NCBI GenBank assembly: GCA_023151275.1 | Contig: JAKLJI010000007.1 | Location: forward strand, 62,001-126,000 | DNA length: 64,000 nucleotides | Direction: 5' to 3' | DNA from: Bacteroidia bacterium | GTDB taxonomy: Bacteria > Bacteroidota > Bacteroidia > UKL13-3 | Shown here: in pieces, positions 41,088 to 50,183 of the stretch | Position numbering within the stretch: position 1 is the first letter of the stretch | How the letters are laid out: the number at the start of each line of letters is the position of its first letter | The notes under the pieces: model-generated | The model's database searches: none | The model's input: only the letters and a program-made list of their open reading frames with translations | Told to the model about the DNA's origin: nothing | Position numbers and translations under genes: made by a program

Positions 41088-41783
41088 TTAGTCCATCTTT
41101 ATGTAATACCCAAATCCGGGACGAGTATGAATGAGTTTCCTCGAAAATCCTTTATCCACCTTATTCCTAAGGAAATTGATATACACCTCAATGGTATTGG
41201 TTCCGGTTTCAAAATTGATGTCCCAAACCTCTTCTGCAATCACTTGCTTGGACAACGCTTTTCCTTTTCCTCTGGCTAAAGCAAGTAGAAGTTTGTACTC
41301 TTTGGGGGTTAACATGATTTGTTTTCCTGCCCTAAAAACCTGCATCGATTCTGGTATTATTTCCAGGTCGTGAATTTTTATACTTTCTGCTCCCTCAGTC
41401 ATTTTTAGGGAGCGACGGATCAATGCGCGAATTCTGGCATGCAATTCCTCAAAATGAAAGGGTTTGCTTAAATAGTCATCTGCTCCTGAGTCTAAAGCCT
41501 TCACTTTATGATCGAGGTCGCCAAATGCAGTTAACATGATTATTGGCGCGGATTGGTTGTGCTCACGTATTTTTTTGCAAACATCAATACCATTTATAAT
41601 AGGTACATTAATATCCAGGATAAACAGGCTTGGTTCCAATTGCTTGTAATTGGTAAGTATCTCTAAGCCATCTGGAAAGGTGTAAACATCATACCCCAAG
41701 GTTTCAAGAAATATTTTTATTTCATTGGATAGCTTGGGATCGTCCTCCAGCACCAGTATTTGTTGCTTTTCTGATTGACTCAT
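41088..41783 (-). CDS. OmpR-family response regulator
   Basis: A 231-residue protein. Receiver domain with acidic pocket LVLEDD (10-15), phospho-acceptor Asp57 in FILDINVPII, and K in DYLSKPFHF; then a winged-helix DNA-binding domain (LTPKEYKLLLALARGKGKAL, TIEVYINFLRNKVD, IHTRPGFGYYI). Cotranscribed with the kinase at 39716. The 5' region up to the tRNA-Arg terminator holds its promoter. Confidence 0.95.
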   Translation of the reverse strand: MSQSEKQQILVLEDDPKLSNEIKIFLETLGYDVYTFPDGLEILTNYKQLEPSLFILDINVPIINGIDVCKKIREHNQSAPIIMLTAFGDLDHKVKALDSGADDYLSKPFHFEELHARIRALIRRSLKMTEGAESIKIHDLEIIPESMQVFRAGKQIMLTPKEYKLLLALARGKGKALSKQVIAEEVWDINFETGTNTIEVYINFLRNKVDKGFSRKLIHTRPGFGYYIKMD

Positions 41784-41840
41784 AGTTTCCGAAAATACAA
41801 ATTTTTCTATTTTTTTCTGGGATAAAAAGCCAATAAAATA

Positions 41841-41869
41841 AAAAAGCCCCCGAATAATTCAGGGGCTTT
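41841..41869 (-). terminator. Terminator of tRNA-Arg
   Basis: AAAGCCCC/GGGGCTTT outer stem with GAAT/ATTC inner pairs (41843-41869), followed by T-run on the minus strand, one base past the tRNA end. Confidence 0.85.
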
Positions 41870-41870
41870 G

Positions 41871-41944
41871 TGGTCTCGACAGGATTCAAACCTGTAACCT
41901 TCTGATCCGTAGTCAGATGCTCTATTCAGTTGAGCTACGAAACC
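41871..41944 (-). tRNA. tRNA-Arg (anticodon ACG)
   Basis: A 74-base cloverleaf on the minus strand: acceptor GGTTTCG/CGAGACC with discriminator A, D arm GCTCAACTGAATAGAGC, anticodon stem TCTGA/TCAGA around loop CTACGGA, T arm CAGG-TTTGAAT-CCTG. ACG would be read as ICG after deamination by TadA. CCA is not encoded. Confidence 0.95.
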
Positions 41945-42048
41945 GTTTTGGGAATGCAAAGGTATGAAACTGCCTTAGAATTGCAAGCATTCCGAGCGAT
42001 TTATTTTTACTCGGAATGCTTAGTTGCTAACATTCAGCAGTTTTTAAT

Positions 42049-42516
42049 TTACAATCTTTCTAAAGTTTCGTTAATTGCTTTGAAATCCGGCAAGTCTCCA
42101 GCACTTTCTAATACCTGTGCAAATTGGATTGTTCCGGTTTTATCTACTACAAAAGCTGCTCTTCTAGAAACACCTTTCATATTGAAAACGAATGTGTCGT
42201 ATAGAGCACCATAGGCAGCTGAAACTTCTTTGTTAAAATCGGACAATAGCGTAAAGTTAAGGTTTTGAGCTGCTTTAAAGCTTCCCAAGGTGAAAAGGCT
42301 ATCTACAGAAATAGCAACCACATCACATTTGTCGTTGTGATACATGCTGATGGCATCACGCACTGTGCAAAGTTGAGTAGTACAAACACCGGTAAATGCA
42401 GCTGGAAAAAAGTGGATGATCAAATTTTTTCCTGCAAAGTCTTCCAGTGAAACTTCTTTTTTGTCGGTATCAAATAATTTGAATGAAGGGGCTTTGTCGC
42501 CAATTTTCAGGGTCAT
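42049..42516 (-). CDS. Peroxiredoxin (AhpE/Bcp-like)
   Basis: A 155-residue thioredoxin-fold peroxidase. The active site is FPAAFTGVCTTQLC with peroxidatic Cys45 and a possible resolving Cys50; IIHFFPAAF and VVAISVDSLFTLG are at normal positions. It reduces hydrogen peroxide or organic peroxides with a thiol donor; thioredoxin (reductase at 51112) or bacillithiol is plausible. The Cys-x4-Cys spacing is of the Bcp/PrxQ type. Cytosolic, alone downstream of tRNA-Arg. Confidence 0.9.
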   Translation of the reverse strand: MTLKIGDKAPSFKLFDTDKKEVSLEDFAGKNLIIHFFPAAFTGVCTTQLCTVRDAISMYHNDKCDVVAISVDSLFTLGSFKAAQNLNFTLLSDFNKEVSAAYGALYDTFVFNMKGVSRRAAFVVDKTGTIQFAQVLESAGDLPDFKAINETLERL

Positions 42517-42558
42517 AGTCTTATTTATTGATTAGATTGTTTGTCAAAGTAAAGGAAA

Positions 42559-43278
42559 CTAATCAGGATTTGTTTTGAATGGGGCTAATCTTTTTATCAA
42601 TTTTAGTTCATGGGTATGTTTGCCAATTTCGGCATTGAAAATCCCAAAACTATCTAACTCATCAATCCTAACTTTTCCGGAAGCATGAATGATCTTCCCA
42701 TTTCCAAGGCAAATACCCACATGCGTAATTCTGCCCTCTTTGTTAGCAAAATAGGCTAAGTCGCATTCCTTGGCCTCTACAGCAAAATCAACGGTTTCAC
42801 CAAGCAAAGCTTGCTGTTTGGCATCTCTGGGTAAATCAACGCCAAAGCAAGAATAAACAACTTGAACAAATCCGGAGCAATCAATTCCCATAAACGACTT
42901 CCCACCCCACAAATAAGGGGCGTTTAAAAACTGCATGGCAAAATCCGAGAAGGGCTTATCCGGTTTCAGCAACAGGTTTTTGGGCAAATTTCCTCTTTTC
43001 AAAAAGAAGGAGCCTGTTGGCAAATAGCCAAAATCTTCATCCAAAAAATAGGGGAAATTGCAAATTCTCAGGCGTTCAAATTCTTCTTTTTGGGAATAAA
43101 ATTGGGTTTGATTTAACCAGCCTTCATACCCATCGCTCTGGTTTTTTATGCGCAGCCACTCCCCTTCTTGTTCAAAAACCTGATAGCTTTCCCCAAATAA
43201 AAGTTGGGTACACAATTCAGATTGGGAAGTTTTTTCTGTTCGCAAGGGCGTGATTCCCAAAAGATTAATTCCATTCAT
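42559..43278 (-). CDS. NlpC/P60 (C40) cell-wall hydrolase with SH3-like N-terminus
   Basis: A 239-residue protein. Residues ~1-60 are an SH3b-like domain (GESYQVFEQEGEWLRIKN). The NlpC/P60 papain-like domain has GIDCSGFVQ with C134, THVGI with H186 and IIHASGKV with H198, a normal Cys-His-His triad. It should cleave peptide bonds in peptidoglycan stems. No signal peptide is visible at this start, so it may work on recycled muropeptides in the cytoplasm. This layout is common in Bacteroidota (YkfC-like). Confidence 0.88.
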   Translation of the reverse strand: MNGINLLGITPLRTEKTSQSELCTQLLFGESYQVFEQEGEWLRIKNQSDGYEGWLNQTQFYSQKEEFERLRICNFPYFLDEDFGYLPTGSFFLKRGNLPKNLLLKPDKPFSDFAMQFLNAPYLWGGKSFMGIDCSGFVQVVYSCFGVDLPRDAKQQALLGETVDFAVEAKECDLAYFANKEGRITHVGICLGNGKIIHASGKVRIDELDSFGIFNAEIGKHTHELKLIKRLAPFKTNPD

Positions 43279-43371
43279 AGTGCAGAGTTGACCAAGGTTG
43301 TGGTACAGTTAACAAATTTGGTAAAAATTTATGCCATTCTAGTTAATAAAATAGTAATCTTGTAGGGCGAC

Positions 43372-43725
43372 ATGGGAAAAATAATTGATTTAAGCTACCT
43401 CAATGAAATCTCTGGAGGAGATCAGGGTTTTATCCGCGAAATGCTGGAACTTTTTGTAAATTCAACTGCAACCGAGGCTCCTTTGTTTAAGGAGTTATTG
43501 GATAAGGGTGATTATGCAGGAATTGGTCATCTCGCTCATAAAATGAAAGCCCCAATTCAAATGCTGGGTGCCAATAATTTGTTTTTGCTCATTCGTGATT
43601 TGGAATTGTTTGGCAAGGAAGCCTCACACACCGATAAAATTCCTGGGATGGTTGAAGAAGTTAACAACCAGGTGAATTTGGCCTGCGAAGAAATCAACCA
43701 GATTTTAGCCGGAACAATGGAATAG
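43372..43725 (+). CDS. Histidine phosphotransfer (Hpt) domain protein
   Basis: A 117-residue single Hpt domain, a four-helix bundle. HLAHKMKAPIQMLGA contains the phospho-accepting histidine (H56 by the HxxKG-like spacing). It would relay phosphate between hybrid kinases and response regulators; the kinase-less PAS protein at 435 and the SixA phosphatase at 22024 are possible partners elsewhere in the window. It stands alone upstream of map. Confidence 0.85.
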   Translation: MGKIIDLSYLNEISGGDQGFIREMLELFVNSTATEAPLFKELLDKGDYAGIGHLAHKMKAPIQMLGANNLFLLIRDLELFGKEASHTDKIPGMVEEVNNQVNLACEEINQILAGTME

Positions 43726-43758
43726 TGGCAGAAGGCCACAGATTTCCCGTAAAAGGCT

Positions 43759-43766
43759 TAGTTTTG
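43759..43766 (+). promoter_or_regulatory. -7 promoter box of the map operon
   Basis: TAGTTTTG fits TAnnTTTG and lies 16 bases before the GTG start at 43783, implying a very short leader. It is identical to the box at 1703. Confidence 0.5.
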
Positions 43767-43782
43767 TCGAAATAAAAACTAC

Positions 43783-44589
43783 GTGGCTTTCAGAGATACC
43801 CGAAGCAAGATTATTATAAAAACGCCCGAACAAATTGAGGGCATTTTTCGCAGCTCCCAACTTGCAGCTAAAACACTTAAGGCTGTTGAACCTTTTGTTA
43901 AACCTGGCGTTACAACCGAATTTCTTAACAAAATTTGCGCAGATTTTATGCGCGATCATGGCGCAAAAGCCGCTACACTTGGATACCATGGATACCCTAA
44001 AGAATCCTGTATTTCTGTAAACGATGTAATTTGTCATGGAATTCCCGGTCCGTATGAGTTGCGCGACGGAGATATTGTAAATATTGATGTTACAACCATA
44101 TTGGACGGCTATTTTGGGGATACCTCAAAAATGTTTGAAGTGGGACAAACCACTGAACATGCAAAACGATTGATTGCCGTAACCAAAGAATGCCTGAATA
44201 TTGGTATTCAACAGGTGTTTTCAGGAAATCAGGTTGGAAATATCGGTTTCCACATTAACCAGCATGCCGTGAAAAATGGCTACTCCACTGTTTATGAATT
44301 TTGTGGGCATGGCGTAGGTATTCGCTTCCACGAAGAGCCGGAAATCAGCCATATTGCAGATAAGAATACCGGACCGGTATTGGCTCCGGGAATGATTTTT
44401 ACCATCGAACCCATGATAAACGCCGGAAAAGCCCGAGCCAAAGTGGATAAAAAAGACGGGTGGACGGCTCGTACCATCGACGGGAAATTATCAGCCCAAT
44501 TTGAACATACAATTTGTGTTACTAAAGGCAAGCCTTATGTACTCACAGATATTGATAATGAATTTGAAGTACCAGCAGAAATCTTTTAA
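43783..44589 (+). CDS. map: Methionine aminopeptidase, type I
   Basis: A 268-residue metalloprotease that removes N-terminal methionine from new proteins. Ligands and motifs: HGIPGPYELRDGDIVNIDVT, GYFGDTSKMF, FCGHGVGIRFHEEPEI and FTIEPMINAG. These supply the two Asp, His and two Glu ligands. The start is GTG, with a -7 box close upstream. It is the first gene of a run with agmatinase (5-base gap), a cysteine desulfurase and a DUF3078 protein. Confidence 0.95.
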   Translation: MAFRDTRSKIIIKTPEQIEGIFRSSQLAAKTLKAVEPFVKPGVTTEFLNKICADFMRDHGAKAATLGYHGYPKESCISVNDVICHGIPGPYELRDGDIVNIDVTTILDGYFGDTSKMFEVGQTTEHAKRLIAVTKECLNIGIQQVFSGNQVGNIGFHINQHAVKNGYSTVYEFCGHGVGIRFHEEPEISHIADKNTGPVLAPGMIFTIEPMINAGKARAKVDKKDGWTARTIDGKLSAQFEHTICVTKGKPYVLTDIDNEFEVPAEIF

Positions 44590-44594
44590 ATCAG

Positions 44595-45485
44595 ATGAAA
44601 TATTATTCTTCCAAGAAGAATTTCTTGGCCATTCCGGAAAAAGACCTTTTTAGTTACGAAAAGTCTCGTTACGTAATCCAATCCGCACCTTACGAATATA
44701 CAAGTTCTTATTTGGCTGGTTCATACAAAGGGCCGGGTGCCATGATTAAAGCTTCGCAGTATGTAGAATTGTACGATGAAGAATTGGACCAGGAGTCCTA
44801 CAGATTAGGAGGAATTTGCACGCTTGAACCTATGGATTTTGACGGAAAAGTCAACCTTCAAGCCGTAAAACATATCGAAAAGAAAACCAATAAACTGCTT
44901 CAGGATGGCAAGTTCCCCATCACTTTTGGAGCAGAACACACCATAAGCTTGGGTTGTGTGATGGCCGTTAAACATCATGTTCCTGATGTTCATGTGTTGC
45001 AGTTGGATGCCCATAGTGATTTACGCCAGGAATACCATAACAATCCATTTTCACATGCTTCAGTTATGGCAAGAATTCATGATCTTGAGGTTCCTCTGAC
45101 CCAAGTTGGAATTCGTGCCCAGTGTATAGAAGAGTCTCAGCTTATCAAATCAAGCAATAATATTCATACCTTCTACGCACATCAGGTTAGAAATAACCCA
45201 AATTGGGCCGATGAAGCCCTGAAGACCTTGGGCGATAATGTGTACATTTCGGTTGATGCGGATGGATTTGACCCGAGTATTGTTCCCGCTGTAGGAACTG
45301 CTGAACCCAATGGATTATTCTGGAATGAAACAGTTAACTTTTTAAAAAGAGTATTTGCAGAGAAAAATGTAGTTGGTTTTGATATTGTTGAAATTGCTCC
45401 TGTAAAAGGAAATATCTTAACCGAGTACACCATGGCCAAATTGGCCTACAAAATGATTGGATACCACACAATTTCGAAGAAATAA
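44595..45485 (+). CDS. speB: Agmatinase
   Basis: A 296-residue ureohydrolase making putrescine and urea from agmatine. Manganese ligands: FGAEHT, LDAHSDLR and SVDADGFDPS; EPNGLFWNE and FDIVEIAPVK are agmatinase-type. It completes the route started by arginine decarboxylase at 4332. Its stop overlaps the ATG of the next gene (TAATG), so translation is coupled to the cysteine desulfurase. Confidence 0.9.
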   Translation: MKYYSSKKNFLAIPEKDLFSYEKSRYVIQSAPYEYTSSYLAGSYKGPGAMIKASQYVELYDEELDQESYRLGGICTLEPMDFDGKVNLQAVKHIEKKTNKLLQDGKFPITFGAEHTISLGCVMAVKHHVPDVHVLQLDAHSDLRQEYHNNPFSHASVMARIHDLEVPLTQVGIRAQCIEESQLIKSSNNIHTFYAHQVRNNPNWADEALKTLGDNVYISVDADGFDPSIVPAVGTAEPNGLFWNETVNFLKRVFAEKNVVGFDIVEIAPVKGNILTEYTMAKLAYKMIGYHTISKK

Positions 45486-46630
45486 TGCAGTTGCCCGTTT
45501 ATTTTGATAATGCCGCAACCACTCCTGTAGACCCGGAGGTGATTGATTTGATGGCTGAACTCATGAAATCTGATTTTGGAAATCCATCATCAACCCATGC
45601 GCACGGCAGAAAATCCCGCACCCTTATTGAAGAGGTGCGAAAGAAAATCGCCCATTACCTGAATTGCAGTCCGGGTGAAATTTTCTTCACTTCAGGTGGA
45701 ACAGAAGCCGACAATATGGCTCTTCGGAAATCAGTTGATGATTTAGGTGTAAAGCATATCATCAGCTCTCCAATTGAGCACCATGCGGTTACACATACCT
45801 GCGAAGAATTGCGGGATAAGGGCAAAGTGGTATACCATTTGGTGAAATTATTGCCAAATGGCCATATTGATTTAGCTCATTTAGAGGAATTGCTCGCCAA
45901 GTACCCATCAGCATTGGTTTCGTTAATGCATGCCAACAACGAAATTGGAAATGTGCTCGATTTGGAAAAAGTATCTGCGCTGTGTTTGCAATATGGGGCT
46001 TTGTTTCATAGCGATACGGTTCAAACCATTGGGCATTTGCCTATCGACCTTCAAAAAACGCCTTTGGACTTCTTGGCTTGTGCTGCGCATAAATTCAACG
46101 GTCCAAAAGGCATTGGCTTCATTTATATCAATTCCAAAAATCGGATTCATCCTTTCATTTCCGGTGGAGCGCAGGAAAGAAATATGCGGGGCGGAACTGA
46201 AAACATGCATGGTATTTTGGGCTTAGGAAAAGCCATGGATATCGCCTATTCGCATTTGGACGAAATTGCGGCGCATATCCAAGGCATTAAATCCTACATG
46301 ATTGAGCGATTAAGGGCCACCATTCCTGGTGTTCAGTTCAATGGCGATGCGGATGGAAGCTCCCTTTTCACCGTTTTGAATGTAAACCTCCCTCCCACAC
46401 CCATTGCAGAAATGATTCTGTTTAAGCTGGACATTGCAGGAATTTGCGCAAGTGGAGGAAGTGCATGTTCATCCGGCTCAAATGTGGGTTCTCATGTTTT
46501 AAGTGCCTTGGGTGTTTCACCAGACAGACCAAGCGTTCGCTTTTCGTTTGGTAAGCAAAATACATGCGAAGAAGTTGATTACGTAGTTGAAAAACTAGCC
46601 GAAATGTTAAAAGTAAATCAAAGTGCCTAA
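45485..46630 (+). CDS. Cysteine desulfurase (NifS/IscS family)
   Basis: A 381-residue PLP enzyme releasing sulfur from cysteine as a persulfide. Cofactor lysine in CAAHKFNGPKG (about residue 203); catalytic loop ASGGSACSSGSNV with C328; N-terminal DNAATTPVDP and HAHGRKSR are standard. There is no iscU or suf gene next to it, so it may serve tRNA thiolation, Fe-S assembly in trans, or FdhD. Coupled to speB by a one-base overlap. Confidence 0.93.
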   Translation: MQLPVYFDNAATTPVDPEVIDLMAELMKSDFGNPSSTHAHGRKSRTLIEEVRKKIAHYLNCSPGEIFFTSGGTEADNMALRKSVDDLGVKHIISSPIEHHAVTHTCEELRDKGKVVYHLVKLLPNGHIDLAHLEELLAKYPSALVSLMHANNEIGNVLDLEKVSALCLQYGALFHSDTVQTIGHLPIDLQKTPLDFLACAAHKFNGPKGIGFIYINSKNRIHPFISGGAQERNMRGGTENMHGILGLGKAMDIAYSHLDEIAAHIQGIKSYMIERLRATIPGVQFNGDADGSSLFTVLNVNLPPTPIAEMILFKLDIAGICASGGSACSSGSNVGSHVLSALGVSPDRPSVRFSFGKQNTCEEVDYVVEKLAEMLKVNQSA

Positions 46631-46631
46631 G

Positions 46632-47519
46632 ATGAAAAAATATCTACTCTTACTGCTGCTTATTCCTTTTCTGACAAAGCTTTCAGCACAAAGCGACAGT
46701 CTTCCGGTAATAAAATGGAAGCACAATTTTCAAACTGGAATCAATCTCAACCAATCCAGTTTTTCGGATAACTGGAAAGGCGGTGGTGTTAACTCCTATG
46801 CGGCTGGTTGGTTTTTAAACCATGTGGGAACCAGAGAATCCGATAAGTGGGCTTTGCGTTCCGATTTGCAGATGGCTTTGGGTTTTCTGGAAAACCAAGG
46901 TGATAAAGCACGTAAAAATTCAGACCGGATTTTTTACGACTTTAAAGCAGGTTATAAATTGAATTCCAAATGGAACTTTTTCGGTTCAGTTAACTTCCTT
47001 ACGCAGTTTATTGAAGGGTATGATTCCAAGTTAAAGAGTAAGGTTAACGAAACCAAAGATTCACTCATATCAAACCTATTTGCACCAGCCTACCTAACTT
47101 CATCTTTTGGTATGGAATACAAACCAGTGCCCTTTTTACAAATGCGTTTTGGGGTTGGAACCTTACGCCAGACTTTTGTATTGGATGAAAAAATTGCAAA
47201 TGCGCAATTGTATGGTCTGAAGAATCCCGGCGATAAAGTAAGGAATCAAGCAGTATTGCAGTATGTTGTGAACTTTGATAAGGAATTGGTGAAAAACATC
47301 AATCTGAAATGGCGTTATATGGTCAATTTTGATTATTTCAACGCTTCAAAACCCAATGCCTTTGTACATATTTTCAATGCTAACCTAACCCTGAAAGCCA
47401 CCAAATACATCAGCACCAACGTGGCTTTTAACCTGATAAAGGATTATGATCAAGACAAGAACATCCAGTTTTCTCAGGTTCTTGCTTTGGGAGTAATGTA
47501 TCAATATAACCGTCAATAA
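46632..47519 (+). CDS. DUF3078 outer-membrane beta-barrel-like protein
   Basis: A 295-residue protein with signal peptide (KKYLLLLLLIPFLTKLSAQ). WKHNFQTGINLNQSSFSDNW, GGVNSYAAGWFLNH and many alternating aromatic strands to the C-terminus mark DUF3078, a Bacteroidota family expected to form an outer-membrane barrel. ATG 46632 is used, directly after the upstream stop; a GTG three codons earlier overlaps that gene. Confidence 0.85.
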   Translation: MKKYLLLLLLIPFLTKLSAQSDSLPVIKWKHNFQTGINLNQSSFSDNWKGGGVNSYAAGWFLNHVGTRESDKWALRSDLQMALGFLENQGDKARKNSDRIFYDFKAGYKLNSKWNFFGSVNFLTQFIEGYDSKLKSKVNETKDSLISNLFAPAYLTSSFGMEYKPVPFLQMRFGVGTLRQTFVLDEKIANAQLYGLKNPGDKVRNQAVLQYVVNFDKELVKNINLKWRYMVNFDYFNASKPNAFVHIFNANLTLKATKYISTNVAFNLIKDYDQDKNIQFSQVLALGVMYQYNRQ

Positions 47520-47553
47520 AACAAAAGCAGCTTCCCGGCTGTGTTTACTTTGC

Positions 47554-48108
47554 ATGACATTTAAAATTTACACCAAAACAGGCGATAAAGGCGAAACTTC
47601 TTTGATTGGAGGCGTTCGCGTTCCTAAATTTCATTTACGTATTGAGAGCTACGGAACTGTTGACGAATTGAACTCCTATATTGGATTGGTAAAGGATTCT
47701 TTAGGTAAAGGCAAAGATGTAGAAGTGCTTCAAGAGATTCAGGATAGGCTATTTACAATTGGTTCGGTATTGGCAAGCGATCCTGAAAAATCAAACATGA
47801 AGGTTCCGGATTTGCATACTTCCGATATTGAATTGCTGGAAAATGCCATTGATTTAATGAACGAATCGCTGCCGGAATTGAGAAATTTTGTGCTTCCGGG
47901 CGGTCATATTACAGCCTCCTATTGCCATGTTGCTCGTTGTGTTTGCAGGCGCGCAGAGCGTTTGGTGGTTCATTTAGGCGTTGAATCTGAGGTTCCTGAA
48001 ATTATTGGCGTGTACTTGAATCGGTTAAGCGATTACCTTTTCGTTCTATCCAGAAAGATTGTATTGGATAACAATGCTGAAGAAATTCCCTGGAAACCTA
48101 GAATTTGA
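47554..48108 (+). CDS. Cob(I)alamin adenosyltransferase, PduO type
   Basis: A 184-residue four-helix-bundle enzyme that makes adenosylcobalamin from ATP and reduced cobalamin. KIYTKTGDKGETSLIGG is the ATP-binding N-terminal loop; ESYGTVDELNSYIGL, RAERLVVHLG and YLNRLSDYLFVLSRK complete the signature. No cobalamin-synthesis neighbours, which points to salvage. 34-base gap after the DUF3078 gene. Confidence 0.93.
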   Translation: MTFKIYTKTGDKGETSLIGGVRVPKFHLRIESYGTVDELNSYIGLVKDSLGKGKDVEVLQEIQDRLFTIGSVLASDPEKSNMKVPDLHTSDIELLENAIDLMNESLPELRNFVLPGGHITASYCHVARCVCRRAERLVVHLGVESEVPEIIGVYLNRLSDYLFVLSRKIVLDNNAEEIPWKPRI

Positions 48109-48181
48109 TTCAATCCAGCCTTTTTTACTTGATTTGATTTTCTTGAATCATCTTGATTCTCCAATCCACCTGCGGACAAAT

Positions 48182-48619
48182 TCATTTTTTTGAGTCAGAA
48201 TTGAATCTGAGAATCTCTTTTGCTTTTGAAATTTGAAGCCGATTTGCCGGCAAATTCCAGGAATACCGACCTCCTTCAAGCTGAATTTCCAATTGAGGGG
48301 TTGATATCCGGCCCGTGGAATTGATAACTTGAACATGTTGTATGCTCTCCCAAGGGAAATAACTCCTTCCCCATTTTCCAGGAACTAAAATGCTTCTGAC
48401 AACTATTCCCTGGTCCGAAATATGAAATGATTTCAGCTGGGTTAGTAGGCGAAATATCCCGATACCTAAACATGCAACTCCAATCCAAAATGAAAATTCT
48501 GCCGGATTTGAAACTCTGTAAATCTTATAGGAACCCAAGCCAATCCAACTAAATGGCTCAAGGTATAGAAATGGATTAGAAATTGGTGTTGGAACAATTT
48601 TGAAGGTAGAATCGGCCAT
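48182..48619 (-). CDS. Membrane protein with PH-like domain
   Basis: A 145-residue protein. Two hydrophobic segments (about 17-33 and 42-60) precede a beta-rich C-terminal half (FHISDQGIVVRSILVPGKWG, YFPWESIQHVQVINS, LEIQLEGGRYSWNLP) that resembles bacterial PH (bPH_2/YdbT) domains. Function unknown. It follows the HU/SPOR gene by 14 bases and is probably in the same transcript. Confidence 0.6.
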   Translation of the reverse strand: MADSTFKIVPTPISNPFLYLEPFSWIGLGSYKIYRVSNPAEFSFWIGVACLGIGIFRLLTQLKSFHISDQGIVVRSILVPGKWGRSYFPWESIQHVQVINSTGRISTPQLEIQLEGGRYSWNLPANRLQISKAKEILRFNSDSKK

Positions 48620-48633
48620 TGAATTGAGGAATT

Positions 48634-50013
48634 TTACTTCCCTTCAAAAACCCATGCCTTTGCCAAATCGCCACTCTTTCCTGATTGAAATTTTTCCGCC
48701 TCCAGACGCGAATCAAAGCGTTTGTAAAGAACCAATAGGTATTTATGCGAACTTGGATTGACAATCTCTGCGTCAGGAAATCCATTTCTTTTCAATTCAG
48801 CTTTCAGCTTTTCGGCGTTCTCGCGACTTTTAAAAGCACCAGCTACCAATCCATAACCACCAACTCTAACCGGCTCAGCAGCTTGTTTGTCTACTATTGG
48901 TTTTGTTGGTGCGCTTAAAGCTGGTAAGTTATTTTCTTTAACAGAACTGGCCTTTTGAGCCTCCGGTTCTTCCAATTCAGACGCCTCATCTTCAACCACG
49001 GCTGGTTTTGGATTGATTTCCTGACTTAAGTCTATAGAAGCAAGAATATTTGGGTCAATTGGTTGACCATAGGACGAGCTGTCCAGCACAAAATCAGCTG
49101 GTTTGCGAATAAAACTCCCTGGATTTTGAAAAACTTGTGTGTTTTGATTGGAATGCTTAACCTCTCCCAATTCGCTCGGATTTGAGCTATCGGAACCAGT
49201 GGTTCCTTCAACCAGGTTATCAACCGGAACCATATTGGCAACCGACTCCGGAGTTGGGGCTTTTTGTTGAGTGGTATCGGCTTGAACAGGATTTTTTCTC
49301 AGGAAATAAACCACATTAGCTACCAAAAGTAGTGTTAAAACAGTGGCAATAATTGGGAACAATTGAATTCCACCTTTTTTGCCATATGTTTTTTGAGCAA
49401 CCTGTGCCTTATCCAACATTTCCCGAAGTTCGAGTAGCGCTTTTTCACGAACCAAGTTCGGCTCTTCCAAATCTGAAGGTAACTGGGTTCTATCAACTAC
49501 CAATTTGCGTGTTTGTTCCGCAGCAGGTTGAAAGCGTACTTCTTTCAAACCGAAAGACCAGGCAGAAACCCATTGGTTCAAATCGGCTTCAAACTGTAAG
49601 GAGGAAGATGAATCTAATGAAAAAGTTCCTAATCCATTTACTAGTAGCTTTTTATGTAGCCCAATATAAATGAATGCTTGATTTACCTCAAATGCAATAC
49701 GCGTTTCAGCTTCTTTAGTGGAGCAATTCCAAATACCAGAACAGAAAATCAGGAAATTAGGGTCGGTTTTCTGAACCATTCCTTTCCAAATTGGAAGTAA
49801 TTGGAAGGGTTTGAATACATGCTGATTGGGATCTGGATGAGCAGGATTCTCAAGCAGTTGAAACTCTCCCAGTCCGGCAATTGCACAATGGGAATGTGCA
49901 TGCAGGTAATGTACCAATAACTGAAAGGTTGTCAATTTTTTAGCTTCCACTTTTCTTAATCCTATCACAAATTTCGACACTGTTCGCAAAACCTCTCCAC
50001 AAGGTTTCAACAT
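48634..50013 (-). CDS. HU-CCDC81-like and SPOR-domain membrane protein
   Basis: A 459-residue protein in three parts: two HU/CCDC81-like N-terminal domains (about 28-110, AHSHCAIAGLGEFQLLENP; and 115-175, LLVNGLGTFSL), one membrane helix (about 219-237, LFPIIATVLTLLLVANVVYF), a long acidic disordered periplasmic linker, and a C-terminal SPOR domain (about 385-459, YGLVAGAFKSRENAEKLKAE). SPOR binds denuded peptidoglycan at division sites; the cytoplasmic HU-like part might bind DNA or protein. This architecture is known in Bacteroidota but not well understood. Confidence 0.75.
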   Translation of the reverse strand: MLKPCGEVLRTVSKFVIGLRKVEAKKLTTFQLLVHYLHAHSHCAIAGLGEFQLLENPAHPDPNQHVFKPFQLLPIWKGMVQKTDPNFLIFCSGIWNCSTKEAETRIAFEVNQAFIYIGLHKKLLVNGLGTFSLDSSSSLQFEADLNQWVSAWSFGLKEVRFQPAAEQTRKLVVDRTQLPSDLEEPNLVREKALLELREMLDKAQVAQKTYGKKGGIQLFPIIATVLTLLLVANVVYFLRKNPVQADTTQQKAPTPESVANMVPVDNLVEGTTGSDSSNPSELGEVKHSNQNTQVFQNPGSFIRKPADFVLDSSSYGQPIDPNILASIDLSQEINPKPAVVEDEASELEEPEAQKASSVKENNLPALSAPTKPIVDKQAAEPVRVGGYGLVAGAFKSRENAEKLKAELKRNGFPDAEIVNPSSHKYLLVLYKRFDSRLEAEKFQSGKSGDLAKAWVFEGK

Positions 50014-50133
50014 TCACAGCGGAGGGCTAAGATAGGGCAAATTTGAATGCCTGCAAGATGGGCAAACGGAATTTGCTGAGGAATAAGCTGATAAAAAATT
50101 AATGCGACATTTTACTTTAAATCCATATCAAAC

Positions 50134-50166
50134 AAAAAAGCCACAGGTGAAATCCCGTGGCTTTTT
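50134..50166 (-). terminator. Terminator of the lipoprotein gene
   Basis: AAAAAAGCCAC/GTGGCTTTTTT stem (50134-50144 with 50156-50166), about 12-base loop, A- and T-flanked, 18 bases after the stop at 50184. Confidence 0.9.
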
Positions 50167-50183
50167 TCAAATAGGTTTGAGGC

